The notes beneath the pieces were generated by a model. That model worked only from the letters and a program-made list of their open reading frames with translations, did not search any database and was not told where the DNA came from. From Peptoniphilus senegalensis JC140 (GTDB lineage Bacteria; Bacillota; Clostridia; Tissierellales; Peptoniphilaceae): a stretch of DNA of 64,000 nucleotides. The DNA lies in NCBI RefSeq assembly GCF_000321025.1, contig NZ_HE610717.1, positions 377,674 to 441,673 on the forward strand. Reading direction: 5' to 3'. A program made the position numbers and the translations under genes. Below are positions 48,304 to 58,861 of the stretch, in pieces. The first letter of the stretch is position 1; each line of letters starts with the position of its first letter.

Positions 48304-48358
48304 CCTTGTTGTGTTTACACTTATATTATATATTTTTATAAGTGTGTTTGCAACAAGG
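48304..48358 (-). promoter_or_regulatory. abiE promoter inside a symmetrical double inverted repeat (operator)
   Basis: CCTTGTTG/CAACAAGG (48304-48311, 48351-48358) and ACACTTAT/ATAAGTGT (48317-48324, 48338-48345) share one centre of symmetry. On the minus strand TTGCAA (48348-48353), a 17-bp spacer and TATAAT (48325-48330) lie within it. AbiEi proteins are known to bind such inverted repeats. The remaining gap to 48596 shows nothing. Confidence 0.85.
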
Positions 48359-48595
48359 CTTTGAATTTCTATCCCAATTTGTTTCAAAAATTATCAAGAA
48401 ATTTCATATCATCAAATTCTTAATTATACAATCAATCATTTATACTTAGCTTTCCTTTTATATTAAGTTTGGGCTGTCGTTTTGTTCATCGTTTTTTATT
48501 AAAGTTCCAGAATTCTAATTATACTTTTTTTATAAATTTACACGATAATTGAGTTTATTGTTGTCCTTAATCTACTGCTTAAATCATTGAGAAGA

Positions 48596-49474
48596 TTAAA
48601 ATTCATCTTCATCTGGAATAATTTCTGTATCTTCCTTATCTTCAAGATCATAATCCTCCCCTTCAGATTCATAATCATCTTCTAATTCATTATAATCTTG
48701 CTCCTCTTCAAAACTTTCCTCTTCATTTTTTTTATAGATTTTGAAGTAATATCCTGCACCCATTACACCAACAATAATTAAACCCATAAATAAATAAAGT
48801 CCTATCCCTGATTTCTTTTCTTCTTTCTCCTCTTTCTTCGGTTTTTCCTCCACCGGTTCTTCTTTTTTTACTACTTCTTCTTTTGGCTTTACTTCACTTT
48901 CTCCTTCAATCATATTTAGTAGATCTTGTTCTCCAACTTCTGTTAGTAGTTGCACATTTTCTTGATTTTCCGAGTGATCTACAATGAGGTGCATAGTTTT
49001 TCCACTCTTTGTTTGAAAGGTTAAAAATTGTCTGACATCTATTGGATTTTCCTTTTTTTCATCTCTTGATGTTTGATCTTCTACTTTCGGTGTAATATCC
49101 TGTCCATTTTTATCTACATTTTCTATAACTGTTCCTCTTGCCTTATTTTCTTTTGTGGCTAATGGATTAATTGCTTTAGTATTGCCACCTTTAACAAGCT
49201 TAGATGGCTTTTCTTTTTTATCTACTTGCTCATTTTTTATGTTATTTTCTTGTATTTTCGGCACTTCCTGATAAGGAATTTTTTGACTCTCATTGGATGG
49301 TTTATATACATCTTCATCAAATAAGCTTTCTAATTCTTTACTTTTTTCTGGCAAATAAATATCATTTGACTGATTTTTTATTTCATTATCATTGCTCTTA
49401 GCTATGGATATGCTTGGCATACTTAATAGTAAAAGGAGTAGCACTAAGGCTACCCCTAATCTTTTTTTCTTCAT
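48596..49474 (-). CDS. DUF4366-type conjugative element membrane protein
   Basis: This 292-residue protein has a signal peptide (KKKRLGVALVLLLLLLSMPSISIA), a disordered Lys/Glu-rich exterior, a compact domain (FLTFQTKSGKTMHLIVDHSENQENVQLLTEVGEQDLLNMI, about 150-190), a membrane helix (IGLYLFMGLIIVGVMGAGYYF) and a very acidic cytoplasmic tail. This is the layout of the DUF4366 family, which follows DUF4315 genes in Tn1549-type transfer regions. It is probably part of the cell-surface side of the transfer machine. It follows the adhesin gene by 15 bp. Confidence 0.82.
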   Translation of the reverse strand: MKKKRLGVALVLLLLLLSMPSISIAKSNDNEIKNQSNDIYLPEKSKELESLFDEDVYKPSNESQKIPYQEVPKIQENNIKNEQVDKKEKPSKLVKGGNTKAINPLATKENKARGTVIENVDKNGQDITPKVEDQTSRDEKKENPIDVRQFLTFQTKSGKTMHLIVDHSENQENVQLLTEVGEQDLLNMIEGESEVKPKEEVVKKEEPVEEKPKKEEKEEKKSGIGLYLFMGLIIVGVMGAGYYFKIYKKNEEESFEEEQDYNELEDDYESEGEDYDLEDKEDTEIIPDEDEF

Positions 49475-49489
49475 AGTTATCTCCTTTTC

Positions 49490-51844
49490 TTACTTTATAT
49501 TCTTAAAGACATAAACTGCCTTTCTGCTATTATCCCATTCTATACTTTGATCTTTTTCATCTCTTATATCCCCACAGCTTGCATTAAAGGCTTTAGCTAT
49601 ATTAGAAATAGATGCGTGAATTCTTCCATTTATAATTACAGGTTTAGTGTCAGAATGATAAATGTTTCCTTGACTATCTTTCATAACACCAGTATCTATA
49701 TTTAATCTTAGAGTTTTTTTAGGTAAGGCTGTATTTTCTTTATTTGAAAAGATAGCCTCTCTCTTACTATCATCATATTCTACATTAAACCCAAGAGTAT
49801 AAGCTGCATATCTAACAGGTAGCATAATGCGATTATCCTTAATATATGCTTTTACATCCATATACACAGTAGTTTTCTTTCCATCTTTTATAATGTTATA
49901 AAAGTTTTTCTCTACTTGGAAAACTGCAAATTCTTTTTCATCTTTAACTTGTTTTTTATCTTGTTGTTCCTCTTGCTCTTTCATCTTGTTAAGATCAAAT
50001 TGATTTAGGATATTCTTGTCATCAGCTTTCAAAAGTTCGTCCAACTTTTTATCTTGAGATTTCTTGTCTTCTTTCTTCTCTTTATTTTCTTTTTGGAGTT
50101 TTAGAATTTCATCTAATTTCTTGGATAAGTCTTGGTTTAAATTTTTGTCTTTTTCATCTTTAGCTTGTTTCTCAAGTTCTTCTTTTGCTTTTTTATTTGC
50201 TTCCTCGATTAACTTCTTTGCTTCTTCAATTTTCTTATCTAACTCTTCTTTTAGCTTTTTAATTTCTTCTTCAGAAGCTTTTTGTTTTTCTTCTAACCCT
50301 TTAATCTTCTCTTCTAATTCTTTTTTTGTATTTTCAGAAGATTCTTTTAAACTATCAATAGCCTTTTGAAGCTCTTCAATTTTCTTACAACATTCTGACT
50401 TAGAATTTTCTGTTTCTTTCTTTTTAGACTCGAGGTCTTTTATCTTAGTATCTTTTTCATCAAGAGCTTTTTCTAAGTCCTTAATTTTATTATCTTTATC
50501 CTCAATTTCTTTAGTCTTCTTTGCTAGTTCTCCTTCTAAAGACTCGAGCTTTTCTTGCATTTCTTTGATTTTATTTTCGTTTTTATCGGTCTTTTCTTTC
50601 TCAGCTTCTAACTCCCATTTTGTAGATGAATAATCTTCTTTTAGTTTTGCATTTTCATCTTGTAATCTTTTTAGTTCATCTTTAAGCTGAGTAATTTCTG
50701 CTATTAGTTCATCATTGTTAGAATTTTTAAGATCCTCAATTTCTTTATTCAATTGAGCAATCTTATTGTCTTTATCTCTAATTTCTTCTTCTAGCCTAGC
50801 TTTTTCTTGTTTTAGTTTCTCTCCATTATCTTTGCAAGATTCTAACTTTTCCTTTAACTCATCTATCTTTGATTGATCTTCTTGTTTCTTATCATTTAAG
50901 TCTTTGATCTGATTTTCTAAGTCCTTAATGTTTTTAGTTAAATCATCAATCTTATTGTCCTTTTCATCAATATCTTGTCCTGTCAAATCAGTTTGAGTAT
51001 CAATGGAATATTTATTTGGATTGTATATAGTCATCTTTCCTTGATACATATCATTGTTATAATCAAATTCAAGTTCTACACTATCTACGTTCTTATCAAA
51101 GACAAACTCTCCATTTTCAAACCTTAATCCATTAGGAATAGATTTGAATCCTTGATTTCCGTTGAAACCAAAATGATTTTCGTAAAATGGATTTTGTTTT
51201 GGTCTATATTCAACATCTTGATTATGGAATACTCCTTTACTGTTAATGTTTGGATTGCCTAAAACTTTTATAGTGTGCAATTTATTTCTTGAAAAAGCGT
51301 ATTGTTCAATTGTCTTTACAGACTTCGGTATAGTTATTTCTTGAAGGTTATTTCTTTCAAAAGCATTATGTTCAATATTTACCAAAGTATCAGGTAAAGT
51401 CACTTCTCTAAGTCCACAATTAAAAAATGCTAAACCACCAAGATAAGTTAGCCTATTTGATAGTTTTACCTCGTCTATACTTGCATCGTAAAAGGCAGCA
51501 TAGCCTAAATGCTTAACAGAATCAGGAATAATTACTTTATCCCAATGTTTGCCACGTCCAAATTCTCTTTTATATCTAAGTTCATCGTTTGAATGACTTA
51601 AAGAATAATTTCCATTTATAGATTTCGTTCCTTCAGGAAATACTAGAATATTTGTCTTTTCTTTCTTTTCTAAGCCTTTATCACTAAAGGCAATTATATT
51701 TCCCTCAGAGGAATACATAAAATCATCTTCCGTCCACTCTACCTTATAATCTGTACTTGCATATACAGGACTTACAGCCAATATATTCACTAAACTTACA
51801 AGTAGCATTATCACAGCTAAAATTCCACTGGTTATTTTTTTCAT
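49490..51844 (-). CDS. Surface adhesin: LRR (BspA-like), coiled coil, stalk domain
   Basis: This 784-residue secreted protein has a signal peptide (ITSGILAVIMLLVSLVNILAVSPVYA), BspA-type leucine-rich repeats (residues about 70-215: LGYAAFYDASIDEVKLSNRL, IEHNAFERNNLQEI, IEQYAFSRNKLHTI), a coiled coil of about 330 residues (about 285-620, rich in K and E heptads) and a C-terminal stalk-like domain (MLPVRYAAYTLGFNVEYDD, AFNASCGDIR). Nothing suggests sortase attachment. The start overlaps the DUF4315 stop by 4 bp, so it is made with the transfer genes. It probably promotes cell contact in mating or host binding. Confidence 0.88.
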   Translation of the reverse strand: MKKITSGILAVIMLLVSLVNILAVSPVYASTDYKVEWTEDDFMYSSEGNIIAFSDKGLEKKEKTNILVFPEGTKSINGNYSLSHSNDELRYKREFGRGKHWDKVIIPDSVKHLGYAAFYDASIDEVKLSNRLTYLGGLAFFNCGLREVTLPDTLVNIEHNAFERNNLQEITIPKSVKTIEQYAFSRNKLHTIKVLGNPNINSKGVFHNQDVEYRPKQNPFYENHFGFNGNQGFKSIPNGLRFENGEFVFDKNVDSVELEFDYNNDMYQGKMTIYNPNKYSIDTQTDLTGQDIDEKDNKIDDLTKNIKDLENQIKDLNDKKQEDQSKIDELKEKLESCKDNGEKLKQEKARLEEEIRDKDNKIAQLNKEIEDLKNSNNDELIAEITQLKDELKRLQDENAKLKEDYSSTKWELEAEKEKTDKNENKIKEMQEKLESLEGELAKKTKEIEDKDNKIKDLEKALDEKDTKIKDLESKKKETENSKSECCKKIEELQKAIDSLKESSENTKKELEEKIKGLEEKQKASEEEIKKLKEELDKKIEEAKKLIEEANKKAKEELEKQAKDEKDKNLNQDLSKKLDEILKLQKENKEKKEDKKSQDKKLDELLKADDKNILNQFDLNKMKEQEEQQDKKQVKDEKEFAVFQVEKNFYNIIKDGKKTTVYMDVKAYIKDNRIMLPVRYAAYTLGFNVEYDDSKREAIFSNKENTALPKKTLRLNIDTGVMKDSQGNIYHSDTKPVIINGRIHASISNIAKAFNASCGDIRDEKDQSIEWDNSRKAVYVFKNIK

Positions 51845-52098
51845 AAATTTTCCTCACTTTCATTTGTATCTTTTCTTTTAAGTTCTTGTCTTTCTCTATT
51901 TTCTTCTTCCTTATTTTTTCTAACAATAAATAAAAATTCATCAAGAGATATTTTTCGACTTCGAAATTCCTTGATGACCTCTAAATTTTCTATTTCTTCT
52001 TGTTCCTCTACTAATAACTGAAGTTCTATTTCAATTTCTTCTTTTTTCTTTCTTAAATTCTTCTGTTTTTCTATGTTTCTGATTAATTTTTTATTCAT
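51841..52098 (-). CDS. DUF4315-type small coiled-coil protein
   Basis: This 85-residue highly charged protein is predicted to be one long coiled coil (IEKQKNLRKKKEEIEIELQLLVEEQEEIENLEVIKEF) followed by SLDEFLFIVR. It matches the DUF4315 family, a constant member of Tn1549/CTn transfer operons between the NlpC/P60 hydrolase and the DUF4366 protein. The role is unknown. It is coupled by a 4-bp overlap to the adhesin gene, which is inserted between the usual DUF4315/DUF4366 neighbours. Confidence 0.8.
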   Translation of the reverse strand: MNKKLIRNIEKQKNLRKKKEEIEIELQLLVEEQEEIENLEVIKEFRSRKISLDEFLFIVRKNKEEENRERQELKRKDTNESEENL

Positions 52099-52118
52099 AG
52101 ATTTTTACCCCTTCCCCC

Positions 52119-55085
52119 TTATTTTGGTCTACCAAAGGAATAAAAGTGATTTTTCCAGTATCTTGAGTTTATACTGGTATATTGGATAGGATCTCCTGCA
52201 TGGAGCATCATTCCATTTCCGGCATATATCCCTACGTGAGAAATTGGCGTACCGGAATTATATGTGCCTTTAAAGAAAATAATATCCCCAGGTTTTGCCT
52301 CTCTTGGAGATATTGGATTACAATAGTTTTTATAAATAAGCCAAGCTGTAGTTCTTGGCATTCTCTTTACACCAGACTTTGTAAATGACCAACATACAAA
52401 ACCTGAACAGTCAAAGTTAGATGGTCCACTTGCTCCAAACACATATCTTTTACCTATATGTTTTTCTGCTTCATTAAATAAGGCTTTGGCAGTTTCAGAA
52501 TCAAAAGCAAGACCGGGATTTCCAAAGTTTGGATTGTCTATAATCTCTCCCAAGTTCCCATAGCTTGATCCAAAATATCCACTCATATTTCCCTGACTAT
52601 CAAGTAATGCTAAATAATGAGCCATATTTGTTTCATAGTTTGCAAATTCTTCTCTTGCTATTTCATCAATACTTTTCTTTTTTATAGTTAAAGTTAGAAT
52701 TCTATAGGTATATGGATTTCCTTCACTGTCATATTTTGTAATAGACTTTGAAGTATATTTTTTCTCATACATTTGATTAAAGAGTTTTTTTAATTCTTTT
52801 TGTATCTCTTCAGCTGACTTAATCTCTCCATATCTTGCTGTTAAATAGCTAAAAAGCTCGTGTAGGTCATGACCAACTGAATCTCCTTTTATATGATATT
52901 CATCATAATTTGGATAATTTTCTTTAATACTATCTATTTCATCTTGTAATGCATATTCATAACTTGTAAATTCATTATTAATATCCATTAAAACTTCTTC
53001 TTTTGATAGATAGCTTGTAGCTATAACATTACTTGTTAATCCTGAAGTAAGACTGCCAACATTGCTAATTCCTTGAAATAGCATAAAAAAAAGTCCTAAA
53101 ATACAAAGGGCAATTAAAATTTGCTTATATCCTTTGTTTTTTAAAACTTCCAATGTTTTCTTTCCAATATTAGCGAAAGATTTCTTTATTCTATTTACTA
53201 AACCTTCCCCGTGTTTCTTCCTAAAATCTCTCTGAAACTTCTTTTTCATAAAAAATCGATTCAATTTATTAGAGTTTTGATAAGCTTTAGTCTTCTTCAA
53301 TTCTTCAAAATTTCTTTGAAAGAGGAGTTTACTTTCTTTCTTATAAATTTTTCCTTCTAAAGATTTTATTTTTCTTTGAGTTTTTAAAGGTTTTTTTCTT
53401 CTAAAATGGCTAATTTCTCTACCTACAACTTCGGTAGTTCTACTAAGCTTATAAGCAGCGTTAACACCTGCATTATCATCTTTCCCACTATATAGATAGT
53501 TTGCCGTCATAGCACTCGCAAAAGTAATAGGTTTTTCTAAACCCGCTTTTTTTGACTTTTTCTTATACTTAATTAACTCTTTTTCTTTTTTATTCTTTTT
53601 CTCATATAGTTTTGATATTTTATCTTCCTTTTTATAAAACTTATCTTTTTCACTTTTGTTATCTTTTTTAGAATGGAATTTAGTTTTATTTTTTGTATCT
53701 ACCTTATTTTCTTCAGATACATTTTTAGAATCCTGTACTTCTTTTTTTGTCCTGGTGTATTCTTTCTTTGGATCAAAGTTGCTTTTCTTTATAGTATTAT
53801 CAAAAGCGTCTTTTATTTGTCTTTTCTTTCCCTTGTTTTTATTAGAAATTCCACTATGATTTAAATCAAGTTCATCTACTTCAAGATTCTCATTTTTTAT
53901 TACGTTTTTTTCCTGTTTGAAGATTTCTTTTTTCGTGCCTATTTTTTCTTGATTCTTTTTATTTATATTATATTTATCTTTATTTTTTTCAGATTCACTT
54001 TTGAATCCTTCAGATAGGCTATCCTGTCTAAATTTCCCACTAGAAACCTTACCCATTAGCATATCTTTTTCTTCTAAATTTCTAACTTTGCCTTTGAAAT
54101 ATTTGCTATTTTGTTTTTTATTAGTATTCAGGTCTTGAATTATTTTTTTATCTTCTTCATTTGCCTTATATGATAGATATTTTCTTCTAAACTTCCCATT
54201 TAAAGATTTTAATTCTACTTTTTCCCCTTTATCCTTAAACTGACTTTGAGATTGATAAAGTTTTTTAAAGGTGTTTTTTTGAAAGCTTTCTTTCCCTTTC
54301 TCACCAAGAATAGAATAACCATCCCAATTTTTTCTTTGCACATCAGAAGATGGTAAATACTTATAGTCATCTCTTGTGTCCCTATATGATACATTGCTAT
54401 CACTAAAGTTCATGTCATAGCGATCTATGACACCATCATTATCTGAGTCCTGCGATAAGGGATCATATGTTGAACTTACCTCTATATTAAAATCCTTATC
54501 TTCTTCTTTTCTAAATCTCCTTATTTTTTTCTCTTGCACTCCATTAAAACTTTCACTCTCAACGTTTTTCTTCCATTTTAAATTACTATTCCCCTTGTAA
54601 TTTTTTTGGGGAGAAGTGCTACTTTTTAAATTAGAGCTAGTTGAATTTGGTCTATCATTAAAATCTTCTTTAAAGTTACTTAGCCTGTATTCTGTTTCTT
54701 GCCCGTAATATTCACCATATCTACTTTCCTCATTTTCTTCCATTTTTCTATGCTGCTGTTGCGAATATTCTGGCTGATATTCATTATGATAGGAGGCTTC
54801 TGCAAATTTTTCCTCATGGTTTTTTCTTTGTCTTCTTCCTCTATTTGACTTATCTTTTTCGTTGAGTAAATCTTGACTATTTTCTTGCAAATGAGATGAA
54901 TAATACTTAGAGTTTTCATCATTATTGTCTATGTTATTCCTGCTTTTTACTTTATTAATTTCTTTTTTTGAAAAATCTGATTTTCTCTCTGTACTACTGA
55001 ATTTTTCATTGCTTTCTTCTTTCTTTTCTGATATAAGTTTGGTCTTTGGTACATCTCTTGGGTTTACTTTCCCTTTCTTTTTCAT
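52119..55085 (-). CDS. CD1108-like membrane-anchored NlpC/P60 peptidoglycan hydrolase
   Basis: This 988-residue protein has a long Lys/Ser/Asn-rich N-terminal region (about 1-640), a membrane helix (QILIALCILGLFFMLFQGI, about 655-675), an extracellular linker with FANYETNMAHYLALLD, and an NlpC/P60 domain (about 862-988) with catalytic Cys in SNFDCSGFVCW, His in ISHVGIYAGN and MMLHAGDPIQ. It opens the wall for the mating channel, as Orf14 does for Tn916. A calcium-loop-like DPLSQDSDNDGVIDRYD occurs near residue 215. It lies 9 bp from the methyltransferase gene. Confidence 0.9.
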   Translation of the reverse strand: MKKKGKVNPRDVPKTKLISEKKEESNEKFSSTERKSDFSKKEINKVKSRNNIDNNDENSKYYSSHLQENSQDLLNEKDKSNRGRRQRKNHEEKFAEASYHNEYQPEYSQQQHRKMEENEESRYGEYYGQETEYRLSNFKEDFNDRPNSTSSNLKSSTSPQKNYKGNSNLKWKKNVESESFNGVQEKKIRRFRKEEDKDFNIEVSSTYDPLSQDSDNDGVIDRYDMNFSDSNVSYRDTRDDYKYLPSSDVQRKNWDGYSILGEKGKESFQKNTFKKLYQSQSQFKDKGEKVELKSLNGKFRRKYLSYKANEEDKKIIQDLNTNKKQNSKYFKGKVRNLEEKDMLMGKVSSGKFRQDSLSEGFKSESEKNKDKYNINKKNQEKIGTKKEIFKQEKNVIKNENLEVDELDLNHSGISNKNKGKKRQIKDAFDNTIKKSNFDPKKEYTRTKKEVQDSKNVSEENKVDTKNKTKFHSKKDNKSEKDKFYKKEDKISKLYEKKNKKEKELIKYKKKSKKAGLEKPITFASAMTANYLYSGKDDNAGVNAAYKLSRTTEVVGREISHFRRKKPLKTQRKIKSLEGKIYKKESKLLFQRNFEELKKTKAYQNSNKLNRFFMKKKFQRDFRKKHGEGLVNRIKKSFANIGKKTLEVLKNKGYKQILIALCILGLFFMLFQGISNVGSLTSGLTSNVIATSYLSKEEVLMDINNEFTSYEYALQDEIDSIKENYPNYDEYHIKGDSVGHDLHELFSYLTARYGEIKSAEEIQKELKKLFNQMYEKKYTSKSITKYDSEGNPYTYRILTLTIKKKSIDEIAREEFANYETNMAHYLALLDSQGNMSGYFGSSYGNLGEIIDNPNFGNPGLAFDSETAKALFNEAEKHIGKRYVFGASGPSNFDCSGFVCWSFTKSGVKRMPRTTAWLIYKNYCNPISPREAKPGDIIFFKGTYNSGTPISHVGIYAGNGMMLHAGDPIQYTSINSRYWKNHFYSFGRPK

Positions 55086-55094
55086 ATATACCTC

Positions 55095-56060
55095 CTATTT
55101 CATATTTTTCTCTATCCTTTCTTTAGCTATTTGACAGTAGTCTTTGTTTATGTCAATTCCAATATATTCTCTGTCCATCCTAATAGCTACCATTCCAACA
55201 GTTCCTGAACCCATAAAGGGATCAAGAATTAAGCCTTTTTTAGGACATCCTGCTTTTATACAAAGTTCTACCAGTTTTGGTGGAAATACCGCATAGTGTT
55301 TTCCTTTAAACGCACTGGTGTTAATAGTCCAAATATCTCTATTGTTTCTAAACTTAGGGACATTATCTCCTATATATTCTCCATACTCTCTTGCTTCATT
55401 TATGCTCTGTCTTTTAGCTCCTGTGCCTTCTTGTAAATACTTATTATCTTTTCCTCTTGCCCTCATATATCTTTTCTTGCTTATTTCTTTTATTGGTTCT
55501 TTCATAGCGTCAAAGTTATAGAAATACTTTCTTGCTTTTGATAGTAGGAAGATATGTTCATAAGACCTTGATGGTCTATCCCTACAAGACTCAGGCATGG
55601 CATTTTCCTTATGCCAAATAATATCGCTTCTTAAATACCAACCATCCTCTCTTAATTTTAAAGCTAGTTGCCAAGGTATCCCCATTAAGTCTTTTGCCTT
55701 GTAGCCACTGAGTTTTTCTGTAATAGACTCTTTTTGACCACTTCTTCCTTCTATGTTTTTAGGATCTTTATATTTTTTTTTGCTTCTTGTACCTGCATAA
55801 GAATCTCCAATAACTACCCAAAGTGTTCCTTCTTTTTTTAATACTCTTTTTACTTCTCTAAAGACTTTAATTAATTTATTTAAATATTCCTCCGGACTTT
55901 CTTCTCTTCCAATTTGTCCTTCTGCTTTATAATCTCTAAGTCCATAATATGGAGGAGATGTAATACAGCAATCAAATATTTTATCTGGAAATTCCTTTAG
56001 AGCAGAAATTGCATCTAAATTAATAATATAGTTAGTTTTTAACTTCTCTCTGTCTATCAA
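55095..56060 (-). CDS. DNA methyltransferase, beta class, orphan
   Basis: This 321-residue enzyme has catalytic motif [13 protein letters not shown] (residues about 34-44) and, near the C-terminus, the AdoMet-binding motif [16 protein letters not shown] followed by [10 protein letters not shown]. The order IV before I is that of beta-class amino-methyltransferases. SPPY is most often found in N4-cytosine enzymes but N6-adenine cannot be excluded. The start is a TTG overlapping virB4 by 29 bp, with AAAGGAAGGG upstream. No restriction partner is present, so it probably protects the element against host restriction. Confidence 0.9.
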   Translation of the reverse strand: MIDREKLKTNYIINLDAISALKEFPDKIFDCCITSPPYYGLRDYKAEGQIGREESPEEYLNKLIKVFREVKRVLKKEGTLWVVIGDSYAGTRSKKKYKDPKNIEGRSGQKESITEKLSGYKAKDLMGIPWQLALKLREDGWYLRSDIIWHKENAMPESCRDRPSRSYEHIFLLSKARKYFYNFDAMKEPIKEISKKRYMRARGKDNKYLQEGTGAKRQSINEAREYGEYIGDNVPKFRNNRDIWTINTSAFKGKHYAVFPPKLVELCIKAGCPKKGLILDPFMGSGTVGMVAIRMDREYIGIDINKDYCQIAKERIEKNMK

Positions 56061-58422
56061 TTTCTATCCCTTCCTTTAATTCTTCTGGTTTAGTTGTCAT
56101 TAACTTATACAATTTTGTATCTTTAGGAAATCTATCTACAAAAGGTACTATTGTGTTTCCATAGAATAGTAATCCCTCTCCCTCATTGGAATTTGTTACG
56201 TAGGATAACTGATAAAGAGATATATTTAACTTGTTAGCTAAAATTTCCCTATCACCACTAGCTTGATTAAGCATTAAGATAAAATCTGTATTATCAAATA
56301 TATTTTCTATTTCGGGACTGGCTAAAAGGTCCTTTACATTTTGTGTTAATCCTGTTGGAATCCCGCCCCATTTTCTAAATCTCTTCCAAATTTCTATGGA
56401 ATATGAGGCTGTTTGTTCTTCTCTTAAAAGCAAATGGAATTCGTCACAGTAATATCTGGTTTCCTTCTTATTTCTATTAATAGTTACTCTATTCCACACT
56501 TGATCTTGAACAATTAACATACCTATTTTTCTAAGTTGCTTTCCTAATTCCTTAATGTCATAACAAAGAATTCTATTTCCTGTATCTACATTAGTCCTAT
56601 GGTTAAATACATTGAGGCTGCCTTTGACATAAATTTCCATTTCTACCGCTAATTTTTTCCCTACATTTTCTTCTTGTTTTAAAAGTAAATTATATAAATC
56701 TTCTAAAATTGGCATATTTTCAGAAATTGGATTGTCGAAGTAATCCTTATATAATATTGGAAGACATCTATCAATTACTGAAGTTTCTTCTGCACTTAAC
56801 CCTTCCTTTCCTACTACAAGTTCAAACAGTGAAAGAATAAAGTCAGACTTTAAAGATAAGGGATTGTCTTCATCGGCATAGTCTACATTTATATCCAACG
56901 GGTTTATATAATCCTTACTTGTTGGCGATATTTTTATAACTTCTCCACCTAGTGCCTTAGTTAAATTTCCATACTCCCCTTCCGGATCACAGATAATGAT
57001 GTCATCTTGTGTGATTAAAAAAGCATTGGTAATTTCTCTTTTAGCTGAAAAAGATTTACCGCTACCCGGTGTTCCAAGTATTAAACCGTTTGGATTCTTT
57101 AAAAGCTTTCTATCTGTCATAATGATATTACGACTTAAAGCATTTAATCCGTAATATAAGCTCTCTCCTTCTAAGCACAACTCTTCTGTTGTAAAAGGAA
57201 TAAAGACTGCTGTAGAGCTGGTTGTAAGTCCTCTTTTTATTTCTATTTCATTTTTTCCAAGTGGCAGGGAAGAAATTAGTCCTTGTTCCTGTCTATAGTT
57301 AAGATTTTTCAATACACAATTATGCCTACCTGCTATTGAATTTAGTTGAAAGATTATATTACTCAATTTCTTTCTACTTTTTTCCATATTTGTAAACAAA
57401 ATAGTTATGACAAACATTCTCTCATTATGATTTTGAAGTTCTACCAATAGTTTCTTAGCATCATTACCATAGGTAATTAAATCGCTTGGAAGAATATCAA
57501 TATCATATCCTGATCTTATAGCCTTCTTATTTTCTTCAATTTTCATTTTATCCAAGTCTGTTATTTTTCTTTTAATCATCTTTATAGCTTCTGTTTGATC
57601 AATGGAATTTATATGAAATGTTACAATCATATTTTCTTCAACTCCTAAAAATTCTGATAATAATCTATCTGATAATTCAGGTGCTAGAATTTGTAGAAAG
57701 TTTACTTCTCCAAAGTATTCTCCAATTTTAAATTGATTGTTAGATGAAAAGTTAAATGATGCTGGTACTATATAATCCTTAGTAGATAGTCCACTATATT
57801 TTAGGTCTTCAAATGAAAAAACAAAATTCTTATTTGGATTTAAGATATCGTGAATAACCTTTAACCTTTCATATCCACTTAATACATAAGCTTTTACTCC
57901 CATCTGCTTAAAGTTATTTAATATATCCATTTCCATTCTTTCAAGTCTTGTAGTTGCCTCTTTTAAATCTTGTGCTTGTAAGCTAAAGGTGATATACATA
58001 TATTTAGTAAGTCCATTATTTCCTTTTTGACTCTGATTTTTTAGCATTTCCCTGTACTCTTTTCGTATTTCATTATATGAATCGTTTCTATCCGGAACAT
58101 TGATGTTTTTTTCTACTTCTTCATTTTTTCCTATGCGATTAATATATGAAAGTTCTATATCAACACTTGGATCAAAATAGTTTAAAAAACTTGAAAATTC
58201 ATTAAATATACTTTCCTTATCTTCTTCTGTTGAAAGCTGGTAGTTAATATCTAAAAAACGTATCATTTTATTAAATTTGTTCTTCTCAACTTGGCAAATC
58301 CCATTTCTCAACATTCTTAAATAAGGGATTGTTTCCTGAACACTCTTTTTCTTCTTCCCACCAAAAAAGGAAAGCTTCTTTTTGGGCTTTCCTTTTTCTT
58401 TAGAAATATTTGCTTTTTTCAT
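56032..58422 (-). CDS. VirB4/TrsE-family conjugation ATPase
   Basis: This 796-residue ATPase has Walker [17 protein letters not shown] near residue 452, an [18 protein letters not shown] block that follows in this family, Walker [12 protein letters not shown] near 660, and [15 protein letters not shown] as the arginine/sensor region. It powers substrate transfer and pilus-like assembly at the membrane. Its N-terminus is basic and unstructured. Upstream are PrgI and small membrane genes in the standard Tn1549 order. Confidence 0.95.
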   Translation of the reverse strand: MKKANISKEKGKPKKKLSFFGGKKKKSVQETIPYLRMLRNGICQVEKNKFNKMIRFLDINYQLSTEEDKESIFNEFSSFLNYFDPSVDIELSYINRIGKNEEVEKNINVPDRNDSYNEIRKEYREMLKNQSQKGNNGLTKYMYITFSLQAQDLKEATTRLERMEMDILNNFKQMGVKAYVLSGYERLKVIHDILNPNKNFVFSFEDLKYSGLSTKDYIVPASFNFSSNNQFKIGEYFGEVNFLQILAPELSDRLLSEFLGVEENMIVTFHINSIDQTEAIKMIKRKITDLDKMKIEENKKAIRSGYDIDILPSDLITYGNDAKKLLVELQNHNERMFVITILFTNMEKSRKKLSNIIFQLNSIAGRHNCVLKNLNYRQEQGLISSLPLGKNEIEIKRGLTTSSTAVFIPFTTEELCLEGESLYYGLNALSRNIIMTDRKLLKNPNGLILGTPGSGKSFSAKREITNAFLITQDDIIICDPEGEYGNLTKALGGEVIKISPTSKDYINPLDINVDYADEDNPLSLKSDFILSLFELVVGKEGLSAEETSVIDRCLPILYKDYFDNPISENMPILEDLYNLLLKQEENVGKKLAVEMEIYVKGSLNVFNHRTNVDTGNRILCYDIKELGKQLRKIGMLIVQDQVWNRVTINRNKKETRYYCDEFHLLLREEQTASYSIEIWKRFRKWGGIPTGLTQNVKDLLASPEIENIFDNTDFILMLNQASGDREILANKLNISLYQLSYVTNSNEGEGLLFYGNTIVPFVDRFPKDTKLYKLMTTKPEELKEGIEIDRQREVKN

Positions 58423-58522
58423 CTTTTTTTGACTTATACTAATGCTTTTTAAATCTTCTTTTTGTTTTTTAAATTTCTTTTTTCTTGATTTAATTTTTTC
58501 TGTTGTTTTTTCTGTATTTGAT

Positions 58523-58861
58523 TCATTTACTCCTTTCCTTTCTTTGTTTCTTTATATCATAAATACATTCTGTCTTGTATATCCTTATACTTGTCTGTCT
58601 TTTCTTATCTATAATATACTTTAAATATTTTTCAAAATAGATCCCGTCCTTTTCATAAAGAGTTGCAAATATTATAGGAAAAGACACACCTATCATGATT
58701 AACATAGATAGGTCATTAGGCAGCACTTTTTTTACCATTAAATATACTGGAAAGCCTATTAGACCTGCAATTGTAAAGCCAATTAATTGTCTTTTTGTTA
58801 GATTTAGAGCTACCTTTGTTTTTACTTTTGTTAAGTCCTTTGGTACATTTACATAAGCCAT
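58523..58861 (-). CDS. PrgI-family membrane protein
   Basis: This 112-residue protein has the PrgI pattern: VNVPKDLTKVKTKVALNLTKRQLIGF, two membrane helices (IAGLIGFPVYLMV and LIMIGVSFPIIFATL) and YEKDGIYFEKYLKYII. PrgI proteins are VirB3-like partners of VirB4 in Gram-positive conjugation. The start codon shares a base with the stop of the preceding gene. Confidence 0.92.
   Translation of the reverse strand: MAYVNVPKDLTKVKTKVALNLTKRQLIGFTIAGLIGFPVYLMVKKVLPNDLSMLIMIGVSFPIIFATLYEKDGIYFEKYLKYIIDKKRQTSIRIYKTECIYDIKKQRKERSK

Noticed and set aside
50064-50369. 101-codon plus-strand frame opposite the adhesin coiled coil
   Set aside because: It is an antisense image of Lys/Glu heptads giving a Ser/Phe-rich frame. 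It is not coding.
49900-51000. Repeat-rich look resembling tandem DNA repeats or a CRISPR-like array
   Set aside because: The periodicity comes from coiled-coil codons (Lys/Glu/Leu) without constant repeat length or spacers. I saw no CRISPR array in the window.
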